Of a DNA stretch of 64,000 nucleotides, positions 1 to 9,880 are shown one piece after another (position 1 is the first letter of the stretch; each line of letters begins with the position of its first letter). Source of the DNA: Gentiana macrophylla (taxonomy: Eukaryota > Streptophyta > Magnoliopsida > Gentianales > Gentianaceae); the NCBI GenBank assembly GCA_026214975.1, contig JAOBSW010001146.1, positions 1 to 64,000 on the forward strand, given 5' to 3'. Made by a program: the position numbers and the translations under genes. The notes beneath the pieces were generated by a model that worked only from the letters and a program-made list of their open reading frames with translations, ran no database searches and was not told the origin of the DNA.

Positions 1-977
1 ATACATGAATTAAAATAAAAACGTTCGATTTCAGCTAACCGTTGAGAAAACCCTATAAACAGATTACTTCTAACACAAAAAAAATGCGGAATTCTATGAA
101 TTAATCTAGTCAAGAAAGTTTTTACTAAGGAGGAAAGTAAATCAAAAGAATTCCTGCTAAGCACCTTATTGCAAGATCAATAAATCTTAAAGTGTTCATA
201 AGCTTTCAAAGAAATATCAAGATCAAACATTTGAAGAAAGACAGAGCTATTTATTTCATATACATATCTAGAAGAAGAAGCTCAAAACACAATTAAATCA
301 TAGTTATTAATTCAAGTCTCATCTTTGATTCTATCAAAGGGTTGGACTGTGAAACACCAAGAAGGTGTGAAGGACAATTGAGTGCAGTCAGGAAGACTGT
401 GTTTGTGTTGAGCTGGTGAAGAGGCAATCCAACCCTCAAAGGACCAGTGTAGCAAGCTTAGTTCAAACAGCAATTCTACCTGTTGAAGACTGAAGCTGGA
501 AGATTGTGAAGCTAGGGATTAGTGAAGGACAACCAAGTGTCTAGAATTTACTTTGTGACTTGTCACTGTAAACCTCAAGAACATAGTGGATTTGGCCTTC
601 TACATCACAAGGAAAGAGAGGACTGACATGATTGCCCCACCTGGAACCTCTATAATTCTTGTTTATTTACATTGCATATTCATTTACTGCATTATAGTTA
701 CAGTCATCTAGTTCACATACTCAGCAAATACCAGAAAGTGAGTCAGCACATTAACTGATAATTCATATTTTACAAAGACTTAATTTAATCCGTTGCCGAT
801 TAACACAGTTCAGGATAAGTTAGTTTTGACTTATACTCAGCTAAGTTAGCTTAACTCCGCACAAGTTTTAGTTGAACTAAATCTGGTTTAAGATTCTGTT
901 TTTGGGAGATATTTTGGTGACAAGTTTATTCACCCCCCCCCCTCTAAACTTGTGTTAGCCTTTCCAAGGGACCAACA
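1..977 (+). mobile_element. 3' part of a SIRE/Maximus-like copia LTR, cut by the window edge
   Basis: This is the 3' part of a long copia LTR. It shares blocks with the other copia LTRs in the window, notably the stretch around 415-460 (gaggcaatcc... ggaccagtg) that recurs at 40258-40290 and, inverted, near 53850. It ends in ccaaca at 977 after a C-rich run, as does the LTR ending near 45895. No methionine-tRNA primer site follows 977, so it is a 3' LTR or a solo LTR and the rest of the element lies to the left. No ORF is visible. The SIRE/Maximus assignment rests on similarity to the elements at 31-46 kb. Confidence 0.7.
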
Positions 978-1085
978 CTATCAATGAGCCCCTACTCCGT
1001 GTTTGGTACATCTAAAGATGTCGGGCGGGGAGTAAGTCTCTTGCATACGGTGCCACATTTGGGTTAGCGTCAATTACGGGGTTGA

Positions 1086-1381
1086 ATAGCCTTGGTAATT
1101 TTGAAGTCATATTCAGGTAGATTGCCTTGACTTTGAGGGGTGGCTTTATTGGGCGGATAGCCTTAGCCTATTTGAATTTATACTTGGGTTGAGTGCCTTA
1201 ACTTCATAAGGTGGCTTTAATGGGTAGATAGCCTTAGCCGATTTGATGTTATACTTGGGAGGAGTGCCTTAACTTTATGGGGTGGCTTTAATGGGCAAAG
1301 AGCCTTAGCCGATTTGAAGTTATATTTGGGCGGAGTGCCTTAACTTCATGGAGTGTCTTTAATGGTAAGATAGCCTTAGCC
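1086..1381 (+). repeat. 71-bp tandem repeat, about four copies
   Basis: Four imperfect units of about 71 bp each start with atagccttag and contain gagtgccttaactt and ggtggctttaatggg. Units differ from one another by several substitutions. The array lies upstream of the promoter-like region of the PF04195-like pseudogene. Its function is unknown; it may be a subterminal repeat of the transposon that carried the gene. Confidence 0.8.
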
Positions 1382-1390
1382 GTTTGTGAT

Positions 1391-2066
1391 GGAGTCGGAT
1401 TGATCTTGCAACCGCTCTAGAGGTTAAGTATCTGACGTGGTGAGGCTCTCAATCCTATGATTGACGTGACTTTTTCATCGATTCAGTGACAGATATGACA
1501 AACAAAATGAACCGTCATGCTCTCTGATTGGTTGAAGTTCTTTCGTTCACTGCGCCATGATTTTGGCCTTTCAAAATTTAAAATATACCCTCTTCAATCT
1601 CGGCCGTTGAATTGTTTCAATCTTAACGTCGGACTGATAGACCCATGCCTCTTTATGGTGGGTTATTCCCAACTTCCATCATTTTGAAAAACCCTACTCA
1701 CTTAGCAAGAAGAATTCCGGCGTAGAGACGGAAATTCCTAGCTGTGGTCACTCGTTTTGCTGCACATTTGAGGCTTTCGACCAATTTCCGTATCTTTTCT
1801 CCAGGTATCCCTCTTCTCTTTATTTCATTTCCTATTTTATTGCATATTTCTTTTTCATAGTCATAGAGCTCCTCCTTCTGGCCTCATTTGAGATTTGAGT
1901 TTATTTTACAAGGGTTTCCTTTGGCTCTTTGGGAGGACCTATGTTCTTTATGTCCTAGAAGAAGGGAGAGAGCGAAGTGTCGAGATGATTAAGTCATCAT
2001 CGTCTAGGGCAAAATTTGATCATTCTAGGTGATTGGCATTCCACCTCATCCTTTTCTTTTTGCAGG
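1391..2066 (+). promoter_or_regulatory. Promoter-like region, 5' leader and candidate 5'UTR intron of the PF04195-like gene
   Basis: An AT-rich TATA-like stretch (aaatatac, about 1581-1588) is followed by a leader. A donor-like ccag/gtatcc at 1804/1805 and a polypyrimidine tract ending in tgcag at 2065 define a candidate 261-bp intron. The first ATG follows directly at 2067. Splicing is inferred from these motifs only. Confidence 0.45.
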
Positions 2067-3254
2067 ATGACCGGTAGTGACTGATCTAGGAGCGACGATA
2101 ACGATGACGTTCATGGTTATGCCTCTGAGGAGGTCGAAAAGGCAAGCACTAGCTCCGGTGAAGGTGATGAGGTTGAAAGTACTGAGGATGACATGGTGCT
2201 GGCTCATCTAGCACCGAATCAGCCTGGCCGCCAAAAAGCTACTGTCGTTAAGGTGCCTCACGGCCAATTCGTTCTTTCTGTGGCGGCATCTGTAAAGTCT
2301 AAGAAAACATTTGGAAAGGAAGCCGCCAGGGCTAAAGGTTTCGTTCCGAATGTTGTGGCTCCAGCGTCCATCGATGTGATCGAAGAAGAATGCGGCGAGG
2401 GTGCCTCTGAGCCTAAGGATAGCAATAAGATTCCTAGGCCGAATAATCATGAGGCAACCTAAGAGGATAAAGAGATAGACGTCCTTGATAGGAAAGTCGA
2501 GGCGGATTGGGTGAACGTTTAATCTCACCTTGGTGATCCCAAGCTTTTCGCCAAGCTGAACATATCGTCTGACTATCTTTTCTCTGGTTTCAAGGAGACA
2601 AACCGGGCCGGACATAGGCTGAAAAAGATGGGTGGTCCTCTTTTATGACCACTTCGTTACCGGACACAGGCCACCCATTGAGCCTTTTTTTGTTGATGTG
2701 ATATGGAGGCTGGCTACACTCCCTTTTGACTTCACTCCAGGGGCGGTTGAGGTAGTGATGGATTTTGTGGTGCTTTGCCGCATTTTGGGCTATGAACCCA
2801 CCCTTCGCATTTCTTGACGTTTTACTCCTTCAGTAAGGCAGCTACCAATAAGGCTGACTCAAGCAATTTTTTATCGACTCTAGTGAAGAAGTGTTGGCTG
2901 TTTTACTGGACTTTGAATAAGGTTTGGGATTGGGGGGAGAGAGCCATGATTTTTGAATCTACATCGGGATGGCCCTTTCCCAAATTCGATACACGTCCCA
3001 AGGGTAGATCGAATTCGATCGTTGTTTATAAGAAGCTCAACGATGTCGAACAGGAACTTCTTGACAATCTTCATAGGCTTCTAGGTTGGGATGAGGGGAG
3101 TGAAACCCAGAAGTGGACTTTTAGCTGGAGGAGTCTTCTTGATCGTAAAGCCTCTTTCTGTTGCACTGCCGGAATTCCTGGACCGATAAATGCCCAGCCA
3201 ATAGTCAAAACATCTAGGCTATGGACTCACGAGGACTTGCATGCTGAGTGCCAT
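2067..3254 (+). pseudogene. N-terminal part of a PF04195-like 'putative gypsy-type transposon' protein, broken
   Basis: The ATG at 2067 follows a splice-acceptor-like tgcag. The frame has a TGA after five codons, is then open with an acidic/Ser-rich stretch to a TAA at 2460, and continues through shifts near 2630 and 2815. Readable segments include a part with PIEPFFVDV and FDFTPGAVEVVMDFV and a part with WDWGERAMIFES and GWPFPKFDTRPKG. This hydrophobic-aromatic pattern resembles the plant PF04195 proteins, whose biochemical role is not established. The coding sequence stops where Athila-A inserted at 3255 and resumes at 28525. At least two frameshifts and two in-frame stops make it a pseudogene. 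The family call is from memory of the pattern. Confidence 0.55.
3250..3254 (+). repeat. Left target-site duplication of Athila-A (GCCAT)
   Basis: GCCAT lies directly before the TG of the 5' LTR and is repeated at 28520-28524 directly after the CA of the 3' LTR. A 5-bp duplication is usual for gypsy elements. Confidence 0.93.
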
Positions 3255-4804
3255 TGTTAAGGGTGAATTTATACGTTCTACAATGCTATATTTTATGATA
3301 ATTTCCTCCATATTTGTATAATTTGCATAGAAAATGAGCGTTTAATGGAATTATTGAGCAAATGATATTTTAAACGGGTTATTCGCAAAATAGGTTCATT
3401 TTGGGTGTTTTAATTTTGATTTTATGATTATTTGGATGATATTACGTTTTGTGATGTTTTTTTATGTGTTATAGGTACATGTTTGATGCTCAAATGATGA
3501 TCAAAAAGAGATAAGAGTCGAAATATATGATGATAGAAGAGATAATGATGATTTGGATTGATGAAAAAGGATAAAGATGAAGAAATCAAGATTAAGTCGA
3601 TCCTGGACTGGCGTCTAGAAGTTTGAGCTGTTGTCCAGCATGGACGAGCGTTTGAAGATATGGACGAGCGTCCAGGAGGAAAAAGTTGATTCACAGAGTT
3701 TGGACGCTGAGTGGACGGGCGTCTGAAGCAAGTCTGAAGCTAAGCGAACGAGCGTTCAATAAGATGGACGGGCGTCCGGCCGCCGCCATTCTGGAACCGA
3801 CTTAGTTATCTATAAATACAGCTGCGTTTTTCCACATTAGATATACCATATACACATTACTCAAAACCCTAATCCTAGGGGCGGCTTAGGCTGCGTTTTA
3901 ACTCTATTTTTCTTCAGTTTATGCACTCTAAATTCTAGGCTAGTTTAGATAGTTTTTATGCACTTTTATTCATCAATTCCAAGTTTCAAGAGGATGCTTA
4001 GAGGCTAAAGCCTTACGAGCAGCGTTGTGAAGCCGTCCGATTCAACAATTGATTCCGTTCTTGATTATTTTGTGAGTTTTTAATACAAGTTGTTTCTTTT
4101 ATCATGTTTATTATTGTTTATGCAATTTCATATCGAAAGATCGTTGCTTTGTTGATTGTTTTATTTGATGAAAATCATCTAAACGTTAGATCACCATGAT
4201 AAAGAATAGTTATTTGATCTATATAACGAGAGTTAATAGGTTAGATTTCTAGGTTAAAAACGTTTAAAGTTTACACCTTTGGATTAGAAAAAGCGTTAAT
4301 CTTTAGATCGAAAGATAGAGATTTCTAGACGAACTACCTAAGAAATTAGGGTTCATACTTTAGAAAAGGTGAATCACAACTTGGTTAGGAATCACGAAAT
4401 AATCTGAATTGGAATTGAATGTTGATAGGATAGGTGGATCAATTGCTCGTTTGTCTGTTATAACTTGATCAAATCCCTTGAACTAGAATTGTTTAGCTTA
4501 GTTAATCTTTATTGCATCTTAGGTTTAGTTGTAGTTTAAATTGTTCGCAACCCGTATTTTCCTGGCTTTAGATCTTATCTTCTGTCCAGTTTTCCTTATT
4601 GTTATCTTTCGTTTTAGTTATTCCCTGTTTAGTTATTTGTTGTTTAGTTTTAGTAATCGTGACATAGGTTAGTTAGAACAAAAACTAGGATTACCAATCG
4701 TTAGTTCCCCGTAAGATCGACCCGGTATTAGTCACTGTACTACGATCCCTGCACTTGGGGAATACCGGATATAAATTTATTACTTGTTAATAAAATCCGT
4801 GGCA
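3255..4804 (+). repeat. 5' LTR of Athila-A (1550 bp)
   Basis: It begins TGTTAAGGG and ends GTGGCA next to the PBS. It matches 26987-28519 along its length. U3 holds seven GGACGNNCGTCC-type palindromes (3605-3777) ahead of a TATA box at 3811. The U5 end holds a 47-nt foldback (4722-4768) with 8-bp arms CCGGTATT and AATACCGG. Confidence 0.95.
3605..3818 (+). promoter_or_regulatory. LTR promoter: palindrome array plus TATA box
   Basis: Twelve-bp palindromic or near-palindromic motifs start at 3605, 3625, 3642, 3662, 3713, 3746 and 3766; steps are 20, 17, 20, 51, 33 and 20 bp. The copy at 3746 (GAACGAGCGTTC) is changed in both arms and stays a palindrome. TATAAATA follows at 3811-3818. The 3' LTR has the same arrangement with TATAAATA at 27524. 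This is inferred to be the U3 promoter with a multi-site enhancer. Confidence 0.75.
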
Positions 4805-4810
4805 AGTTTT

Positions 4811-4828
4811 TGGCGCCGTTGCCGGGGA
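4811..4828 (+). other. Primer binding site, tRNA-Asp type
   Basis: The sequence tggcgccgttgccgggga lies six bases after the 5' LTR. It is the primer site known in Athila-clade elements, complementary to the 3' end of tRNA-Asp. The same motif occurs at 12181 and, on the minus strand, at 51732-51749 and 59781-59796. Confidence 0.92.
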
Positions 4829-5372
4829 ACCAAACGGTTGCCTAGTGTTTGTTTTCGTTTTTCTGTGTTTAATCGTTTTTGTTACTATTTTAGGTAGATT
4901 TTAATTAGGTAATTAGGGTTTTAGTTAGGGTTTAAGGTCTTCTCTTATAGTTCTCTTGTGATTAGTTTATCCTTTCTATCTGTTTTCTGTCTTTCTGTTT
5001 CCCCCCCCCTTCTTTCTTTTCTGCTATATTTTTCTGCTCTGTTCTTCGTTTTTCTGCTTCCAAACGGACGTCTAGACCAATGGACGCCCGTCTGTTCCAA
5101 ATTTCTTGACTCTGAATCGTTTTTAACTTGTCGGACGAGCGTCCATCCAATTTGGACGTCCGTCCAGTTCTTCAGCTGATCAGACGAGCGTTTGGACTTC
5201 CAGACGCCCGTCTAGTTCAATTTCTAAGCGACGCCTTTGTCAATTTTGGACGTCCCGTCATTCCCTGTCTTAACTATTTTTATTTCTTTTTCTTTTCTTA
5301 GGCTTTAATTTTTAGTTTAGGTTTTTGAATTCTTCGTTTTTAGGCTTCAACCACCTGATTTTGGTTCGGTTT
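4829..5372 (+). other. Untranslated leader of Athila-A with a second palindrome array
   Basis: There is no convincing ORF between the PBS and the gag ATG. GGACGNNCGTCC-type motifs start at 5082, 5133, 5154, 5182, 5202 and 5248 (steps 51, 21, 28, 20, 46). They lie inside the transcribed leader, so they could act as DNA sites or as short RNA hairpins. Confidence 0.6.
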
Positions 5373-7079
5373 ATGCAAACTCGAAGTCAAAAGGGACCAT
5401 TGCTATATACCCACGACCCGAGCGAACCGTAGTCCGGCCAAACGAGGAGGATTTTCCGTTTTGCGGTTACGCGACGAGCCGAGCAAGATCTTGAGGATCG
5501 ATTAATGAGGAAATCTGATTTTGTAATAATGGCTGCTAATGATAGACGTACGTTGGCAGACTACGCCATGCCAGGCGAAGTCAAAGTCAACCCGGCTATT
5601 GTTATCCCAGCCATAACTGCACAGACCTTCGAGCTAAAGCCGGGAATCATTCAAATGATGCAGCACGCATCTATCTTCCATGGTTATCAGTCAGAGAATC
5701 CCCATACTCACTTACATATATGCGGTACTACACGGATCCAAGGAGTAAGTGAGGATGCTATTAAACTGAAACTGTTTCCATTTTCTCTAAAGGGTGAAGC
5801 TAAAGAGTGGTATACCTCTCTCCCCGCTGAATCTATTACCACATAGGCCAAACTCGAAAAATAGTTCTTGAGTCAATACTTCCCACCTTCAAAAACAGCC
5901 CAGTGTCTAAACGAGATATTCACTTTCTACCAGAAAGAGAATGAATCCTTTTTCGAGTGTTGGAAAAGATTCAAGTCTCTGCTTAGAAAGTGTCCCCACC
6001 ATGGCTTGCCACTGCAAAGGCAAGTCAACACTTTCTTTAGTGGATTGACCGAGCTTACAAAAGGCATGGTCAATAGTTCATCTGGTGGGGCGTTTTTGAA
6101 GAAAACGCCTGATGAGGGGTGGGCACTGTTCGAGGACATTGCCAAATATAACTATGCTCCCTCTTATCAAGCAATTCAAGCACCTCCACCTCCTAAGGTT
6201 GAGGAAGTAAACGTGCAATGTTTGATCGCCATGCTGCAGAAGCAGATGGCAACTTCTCAAGTTTCAAATCAAATGAATCAAACTTCCTCCTGTCCACAGA
6301 ACTCCCAGGTTCTGTATTGTGAGAGCTGCTGTCAGACTGGCCACATGACTAGCCAGTGTCAATTTAACTCCCCTGCACATTATCAAGTGAATGATGTTCA
6401 TGACTATGGATAGTGTAATCAAGTCACATGTCAGAATTGTGACGGTGTGGGGCACACATCTAGATTCTGTCCTATGAACGGACAGAATGCTGAAGTAAAT
6501 GCATTCTATGGCCAGAACAACCAAAGATTCAATCAATTTTCTGGCCAGAATAATCTCCAAAACCAAGGGTTTAATCAATCTTCAAATTTCACTCCAAATT
6601 CTAATTTCAATCAGAATCAAAACTTCAATAGAAACCCTGGTTTTCCTCAGAACTAGAATTCCAATTTTTCCAATTCCAATCAAAGGTTCAATCAGAATTG
6701 GCCCGCTAATTCTAATACTGCTGTCCAAAGTCGGCCCAGCCAGCCCTACTCTCAAAATTTCCAAAACTCTCAAGGCCCCTCGTACGCAAGTGATATCAAA
6801 GCTCAATGGGACTCCTTTAGGGAGGAGCAAAATAGATCAATAAAAAATCTTGAGAGACAAATCGGGCAACTGGCTGAACAGTTAGCTTAGACCCCTGTGG
6901 CATTTGCCGGTTTCACTAAGAAAAATCCAAAAGGCGGTCAAGTTGCTCAAACCGATTTGAACAATGGCCAATGTAACGACCTCGTACCATCAATTCCATC
7001 CGGTAGAGAGGAGGCCAGTGCAATGAATTTAAGAAGCGGTACTCAAGTGAGTGGTCATTCCCATCAGGGAAACCACTAG
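5373..7079 (+). pseudogene. gag: gag of Athila-A, interrupted only by TAG codons
   Basis: Gag forms the virus-like particle and binds the element RNA. The start at 5373 is chosen because the same atgcaaac context opens gag of Athila-B at 12600 and the frame is right. One frame runs to TAG at 7077 without a frameshift. In-frame stops at 5430, 5844, 5862, 6411, 6654 and 6888 are all TAG. The retrotransposon-gag core spans about 5630-6160 (IKLKLFPFSLKGEAKEWY, then an ECWKRFKSLL segment). Two CCHC zinc knuckles of spacing CX2CX4HX4C lie at about 6319-6360 and 6436-6477. An Asn/Gln/Phe-rich linker follows, then a coiled segment and the LRSG motif just before the frameshift signal at 7067. Confidence 0.88.
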
Positions 7080-7109
7080 CCCCTCCTGCCAGTGATAAGG
7101 CAGGAGGGG
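7067..7109 (+). promoter_or_regulatory. Candidate -1 programmed ribosomal frameshift signal (gag to pro-pol)
   Basis: The heptamer G GGA AAC at 7067-7073 is phased correctly for gag codons. A 6-nt spacer (one codon plus the TAG stop 7077-7079) is followed by an 11-bp perfect stem-loop, arms CCCCTCCTGCC (7080-7090) and GGCAGGAGGGG (7099-7109) with an 8-nt loop. The -1 frame is open from the heptamer into the protease region. GGGAAAC is a known slippery site in retroviral gag-pro shifts. Athila-B has the same arrangement at 14154. Confidence 0.85.
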
Positions 7110-8104
7110 AAGCTGAGCACCTACACTCCCCTTGGCCGAAAAAGAATACTCAGGTGGCTGATCCCCTGAGAGGTGAAGAAGTTGGAAGTCCTCAGGTGGC
7201 TGATCCCCTGAGGAATGAAGAATCAAGTGGAATTCAGGAGGCTGATCCCCTGACTAATAAAAAGATTGAGAAAGCTGTAAGGTGGAAGGATCTGGAAGAC
7301 AAAGCTGTCAGTGCATCTTCGAAGAAAATCTTTTCTGAGAATGATCTGAAAAAGCTTCCATTTCCACCGAGAAAGAGCAACATCCCTTTGAGTGAAGATA
7401 AGAAGTATGAAAAGGTGCTGAATCTTTTGAAAAATACTCAGGTTAATCTTCCATTATCCGAGGTCTTGGTTGAAATGCCTAAGTATACAAAATTCATCAA
7501 GGATGTTGTTTCTTCAAAAGGAAGTTGTCGGACATGGAGAGGTGATTGGTGAGGACTGTTCAATGATCAATTATGAAGACTTGCCAACCAAGAGAGGTGA
7601 CCCCTGGAAAGTTCGTGCTTACATGTATTAATGGGAGGCCTGGTCTTCCCTAACTCTTTGTGTGACACAGGTGCATCTATAAGCCTCATGCCATTGTACG
7701 TGTGCAAACAGCTGGGTTTAATTGATCTTCTAGAACCCACTACCATGAATTTGCAATTCGCTGATAGATCTTCTAAGAAAGCTGTGGGGGTTCTGAGAGA
7801 CATACTAGTTCAAATTGATAGGTTTACCTTTCCCGTTGACTGGTACGTCCTAGACATTGAAAAAGATGAAAATGTCCCCCTGATACTTGGAAGACCTTTT
7901 TTGTCTACAGCTAGAGCCCTCATTGACTGCGATGGTGGGCGAGTGACGATACGAGTTGGTGACCAAGAAGTAAGCTATAATGTCTCCAGATCCATTCAAG
8001 TACCTTCTGGTCCTCCAACCAGCTTTTCCATAGAGGATATGTCTGATGACTTCGATGATTTCATGGAAAAGCAAGTCATGGCTGTCGCAACCGAATATGA
8101 GTGA
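7110..8104 (+). pseudogene. pro: Protease region of Athila-A pol (aspartic protease)
   Basis: This is the start of pro-pol in the -1 frame relative to gag. A charged linker (RKSNIPLSEDKKYEK, then LPLSEVLVEMPKY) precedes the retropepsin-like protease. The catalytic motif is LCDTGASISLMPL at about 7661-7697, and the ILGRPFLSTARALIDCDGG segment lies about 65 residues later. The enzyme would cleave the Gag-Pol polyprotein. Two apparently compensating indels and stops between about 7515 and 7630 break the frame before the active site. A TGA at 8102 ends this stretch, and the next ORF starts in the same frame. Confidence 0.85.
7149..7253 (+). repeat. Three 42-bp coding repeats that can each form a short hairpin
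   Basis: In the -1 frame just after the frameshift signal a 14-residue unit (VADPLR-type) is repeated three times. Each unit holds CTCAGG...CCTGAG or TCAGG...CCTGA arms around a 10-nt loop at 7149-7170, 7191-7212 and 7234-7253. The equivalent site in Athila-B (14293-14314) has GTCAGG...CCTGAC, a paired change. Confidence 0.65.
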
Positions 8105-9300
8105 TTGGTTGATAATTTGAATAATCATGGTGTGGTGAGTCTAGAGCAGTTAGAAGCTAAATTCGAGGATGAGCTGTTGAGAGGAGAAGCTTTGGCAGTG
8201 GGACCGCTAAGTAAACTCAGCGATGTTGAGTTGAAAAGTGGAGATCTTAAGTCAAGTTTAGAAGACCCCCCTGTAGATTTGGTGTTGAAGCCGTTGCCTA
8301 AACAGCTTAAGTATGTGTTTCTAAGAGAAGGTGACAAGCTTCCTTTGATTATATCTACCAAGTTGTCTCGTTTAGAGGAAATGAAGTTAATCAACGTCTT
8401 GAAGAAAAATGAAAAAGCCTTTGGGTGGTAAGTAGGAGATATCAGAGGGATATCTCCGGACATCTGTATGCATAAGATCAAGACTAATGAGGGTGTGAAA
8501 TGTGTTAGACAGCCCCAGAGGAGGCTCAACCCTCATATGCAAGAGGCGGTTAAGAAAGAAATCATCAAACTTCTGGACATGGGAATCATTTATGCCATCG
8601 CTGATAGTGAATGGGTTTCCCCGACTCAGGTAGTTCCCAAGAAAGGTGGAATTACAATTGAGAAGAATGAGAAGAGGCGAGGAAATAGCATTGAGACTTG
8701 TCCTTTGGTTACTGAGTCTGCATCGATTATCGGAAGCTCAATGAGGTAACCATGAAAGATCACTTTCCCTTCCATTCATTGACCGGATGCTTGAGCGTCC
8801 TGCGGAGGCACGATTCTACTGCTTCTTGGATGGATATTCGAGGATACTTTGAGATACCCATTGATCCGGTGACCAAGAAAAGACCACTTTCACCGCTTCT
8901 ATGATACATTCGCTTATAGGCGAATGCCATTTGGTCTCCGCAATGCCCCAGCTACATTTCAAAGATGTATGCTGGCTATCTTCGACGGGCTAGTAGAAAA
9001 GTGTATGGAAATCTTTATGGATGATTTTTTGGTCTTTGGTTAGTCTTTTGATGATTGTCTTGACAACCTTGCCCAGGTCTTATCCAGATGCGTGGAAAAG
9101 AACTTAGTTCTGAATTGGGAGAAATGCCATTTCATGGTTGACGAGGGAATAGTTCTTGGCCACAAAATTTCCGCCAAGGGTATTGAAGTTGACAGGGCAA
9201 AAGGAGAAGCTATCGAGAAGATGAGTTATCCTAAAAATGTGCGTGAAATCAGAGGCTTTCTTGGACATGTCGGTTTCTAGAGAAGATTCATTCAAGACTT
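8105..9300 (+). pseudogene. Reverse transcriptase region of Athila-A
   Basis: RT copies element RNA into DNA. The readable frame has a linker with LELKPLPKQLKY-like sequence, then QPQRRLNPHMQEAVKKEI and GIIYAIADSEWVSPTQVVPK, the fingers region of gypsy RT. A stretch at about 8680-8930 has several indels. The palm region returns with FGLCNAPATFQRCMLA and the catalytic box FMDDF near 9015-9030. The thumb (VLGHKISAKGIEVDRAK, then VREIRGFLGHVGF) ends at a TAG at 9278. Nearly all readable segments share one frame, that of the protease, supporting a single former pro-pol ORF. Confidence 0.88.
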
Positions 9301-9880
9301 CTCCAAGATAGCCAAGCCCCTGTCTACTTTACTTAAGGAAGACGTTGAGTTCAATTTTGATGAGGACTGCAAGCAAGCGTTTGAGGAGCTTAAGAACCGT
9401 TTAATCTCTGCTCCAATTCTTATATCGCCTGACTGGATTCTACTTTTCGAGCTTATGCGCGACGCATCAAACTATGCAGTTGGTGCTGTTTTAGGACAAA
9501 GAATCAAAGGGAAATTCCAGCCAATCTATTACGCCAGTCACACATTGAATCCTTCTCAAGTTAACTATACTACTACTGAAAAGGAATTATTGGCCGTAGT
9601 CTTTGCTATGGACAAGTTTCGCAGTTACTTGTTAGGAGCTCAGGTGATTGTGTGGACTGATCACACTGTTTTGCTTTATCTGATGACGAAGAAAGAGGCT
9701 AAACCGCGCTTACTGCGTTGGATACTGACCCTACAAGAGTTTGACGTTCAAATTAAAGACAAAAAGGGCAGTGAAAACGTCGTGGCGGATCTTGTTTCGA
9801 GAATGTTAAGTGAGGAAAAGGATGATCCAGATGATATAGATCTTTACTTTCCTCTAGAAAACAATATTCTTATCGATGGC
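9301..9880 (+). pseudogene. RNase H region of Athila-A
   Basis: The segment reads on from RT in the same frame. RNase H motifs are CDAS-like (here MRDASNYAVGAVLGQ), YYASHTLNPSQVNYTTTEKELLAVVFA and WTDHTVLLYL, followed by the chromo-gypsy connection ending in VVADLVSRM. The domain removes RNA from the RNA/DNA hybrid and leaves the PPT primer. The open stretch 9455-10024 is intact over 189 codons. The first Asp context is slightly altered (RDAS for CDAS). Confidence 0.88.

Noticed and set aside
940..950. Long C run in the copia LTR as a regulatory G-quadruplex
   Set aside because: A single homopolymer run occurs at the same place in another LTR (45427-45435). It cannot form a quadruplex alone and its exact length may be a sequencing artefact.
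2208..2615. 135-codon minus-strand ORF opposite the PF04195-like exon
   Set aside because: It overlaps better-supported coding sequence on the plus strand and shows no recognisable motif.
7077..7079. The gag TAG as a readthrough (rather than frameshift) stop
   Set aside because: The frame after TAG closes about 85 bases later at a TGA in Athila-A, while the -1 frame is open and encodes the conserved linker and protease.
7080..7109. GC-rich hairpin as a transcription terminator
   Set aside because: No U tract follows, it is inside a coding junction of a eukaryotic element, and the heptamer and frame relation explain it better.
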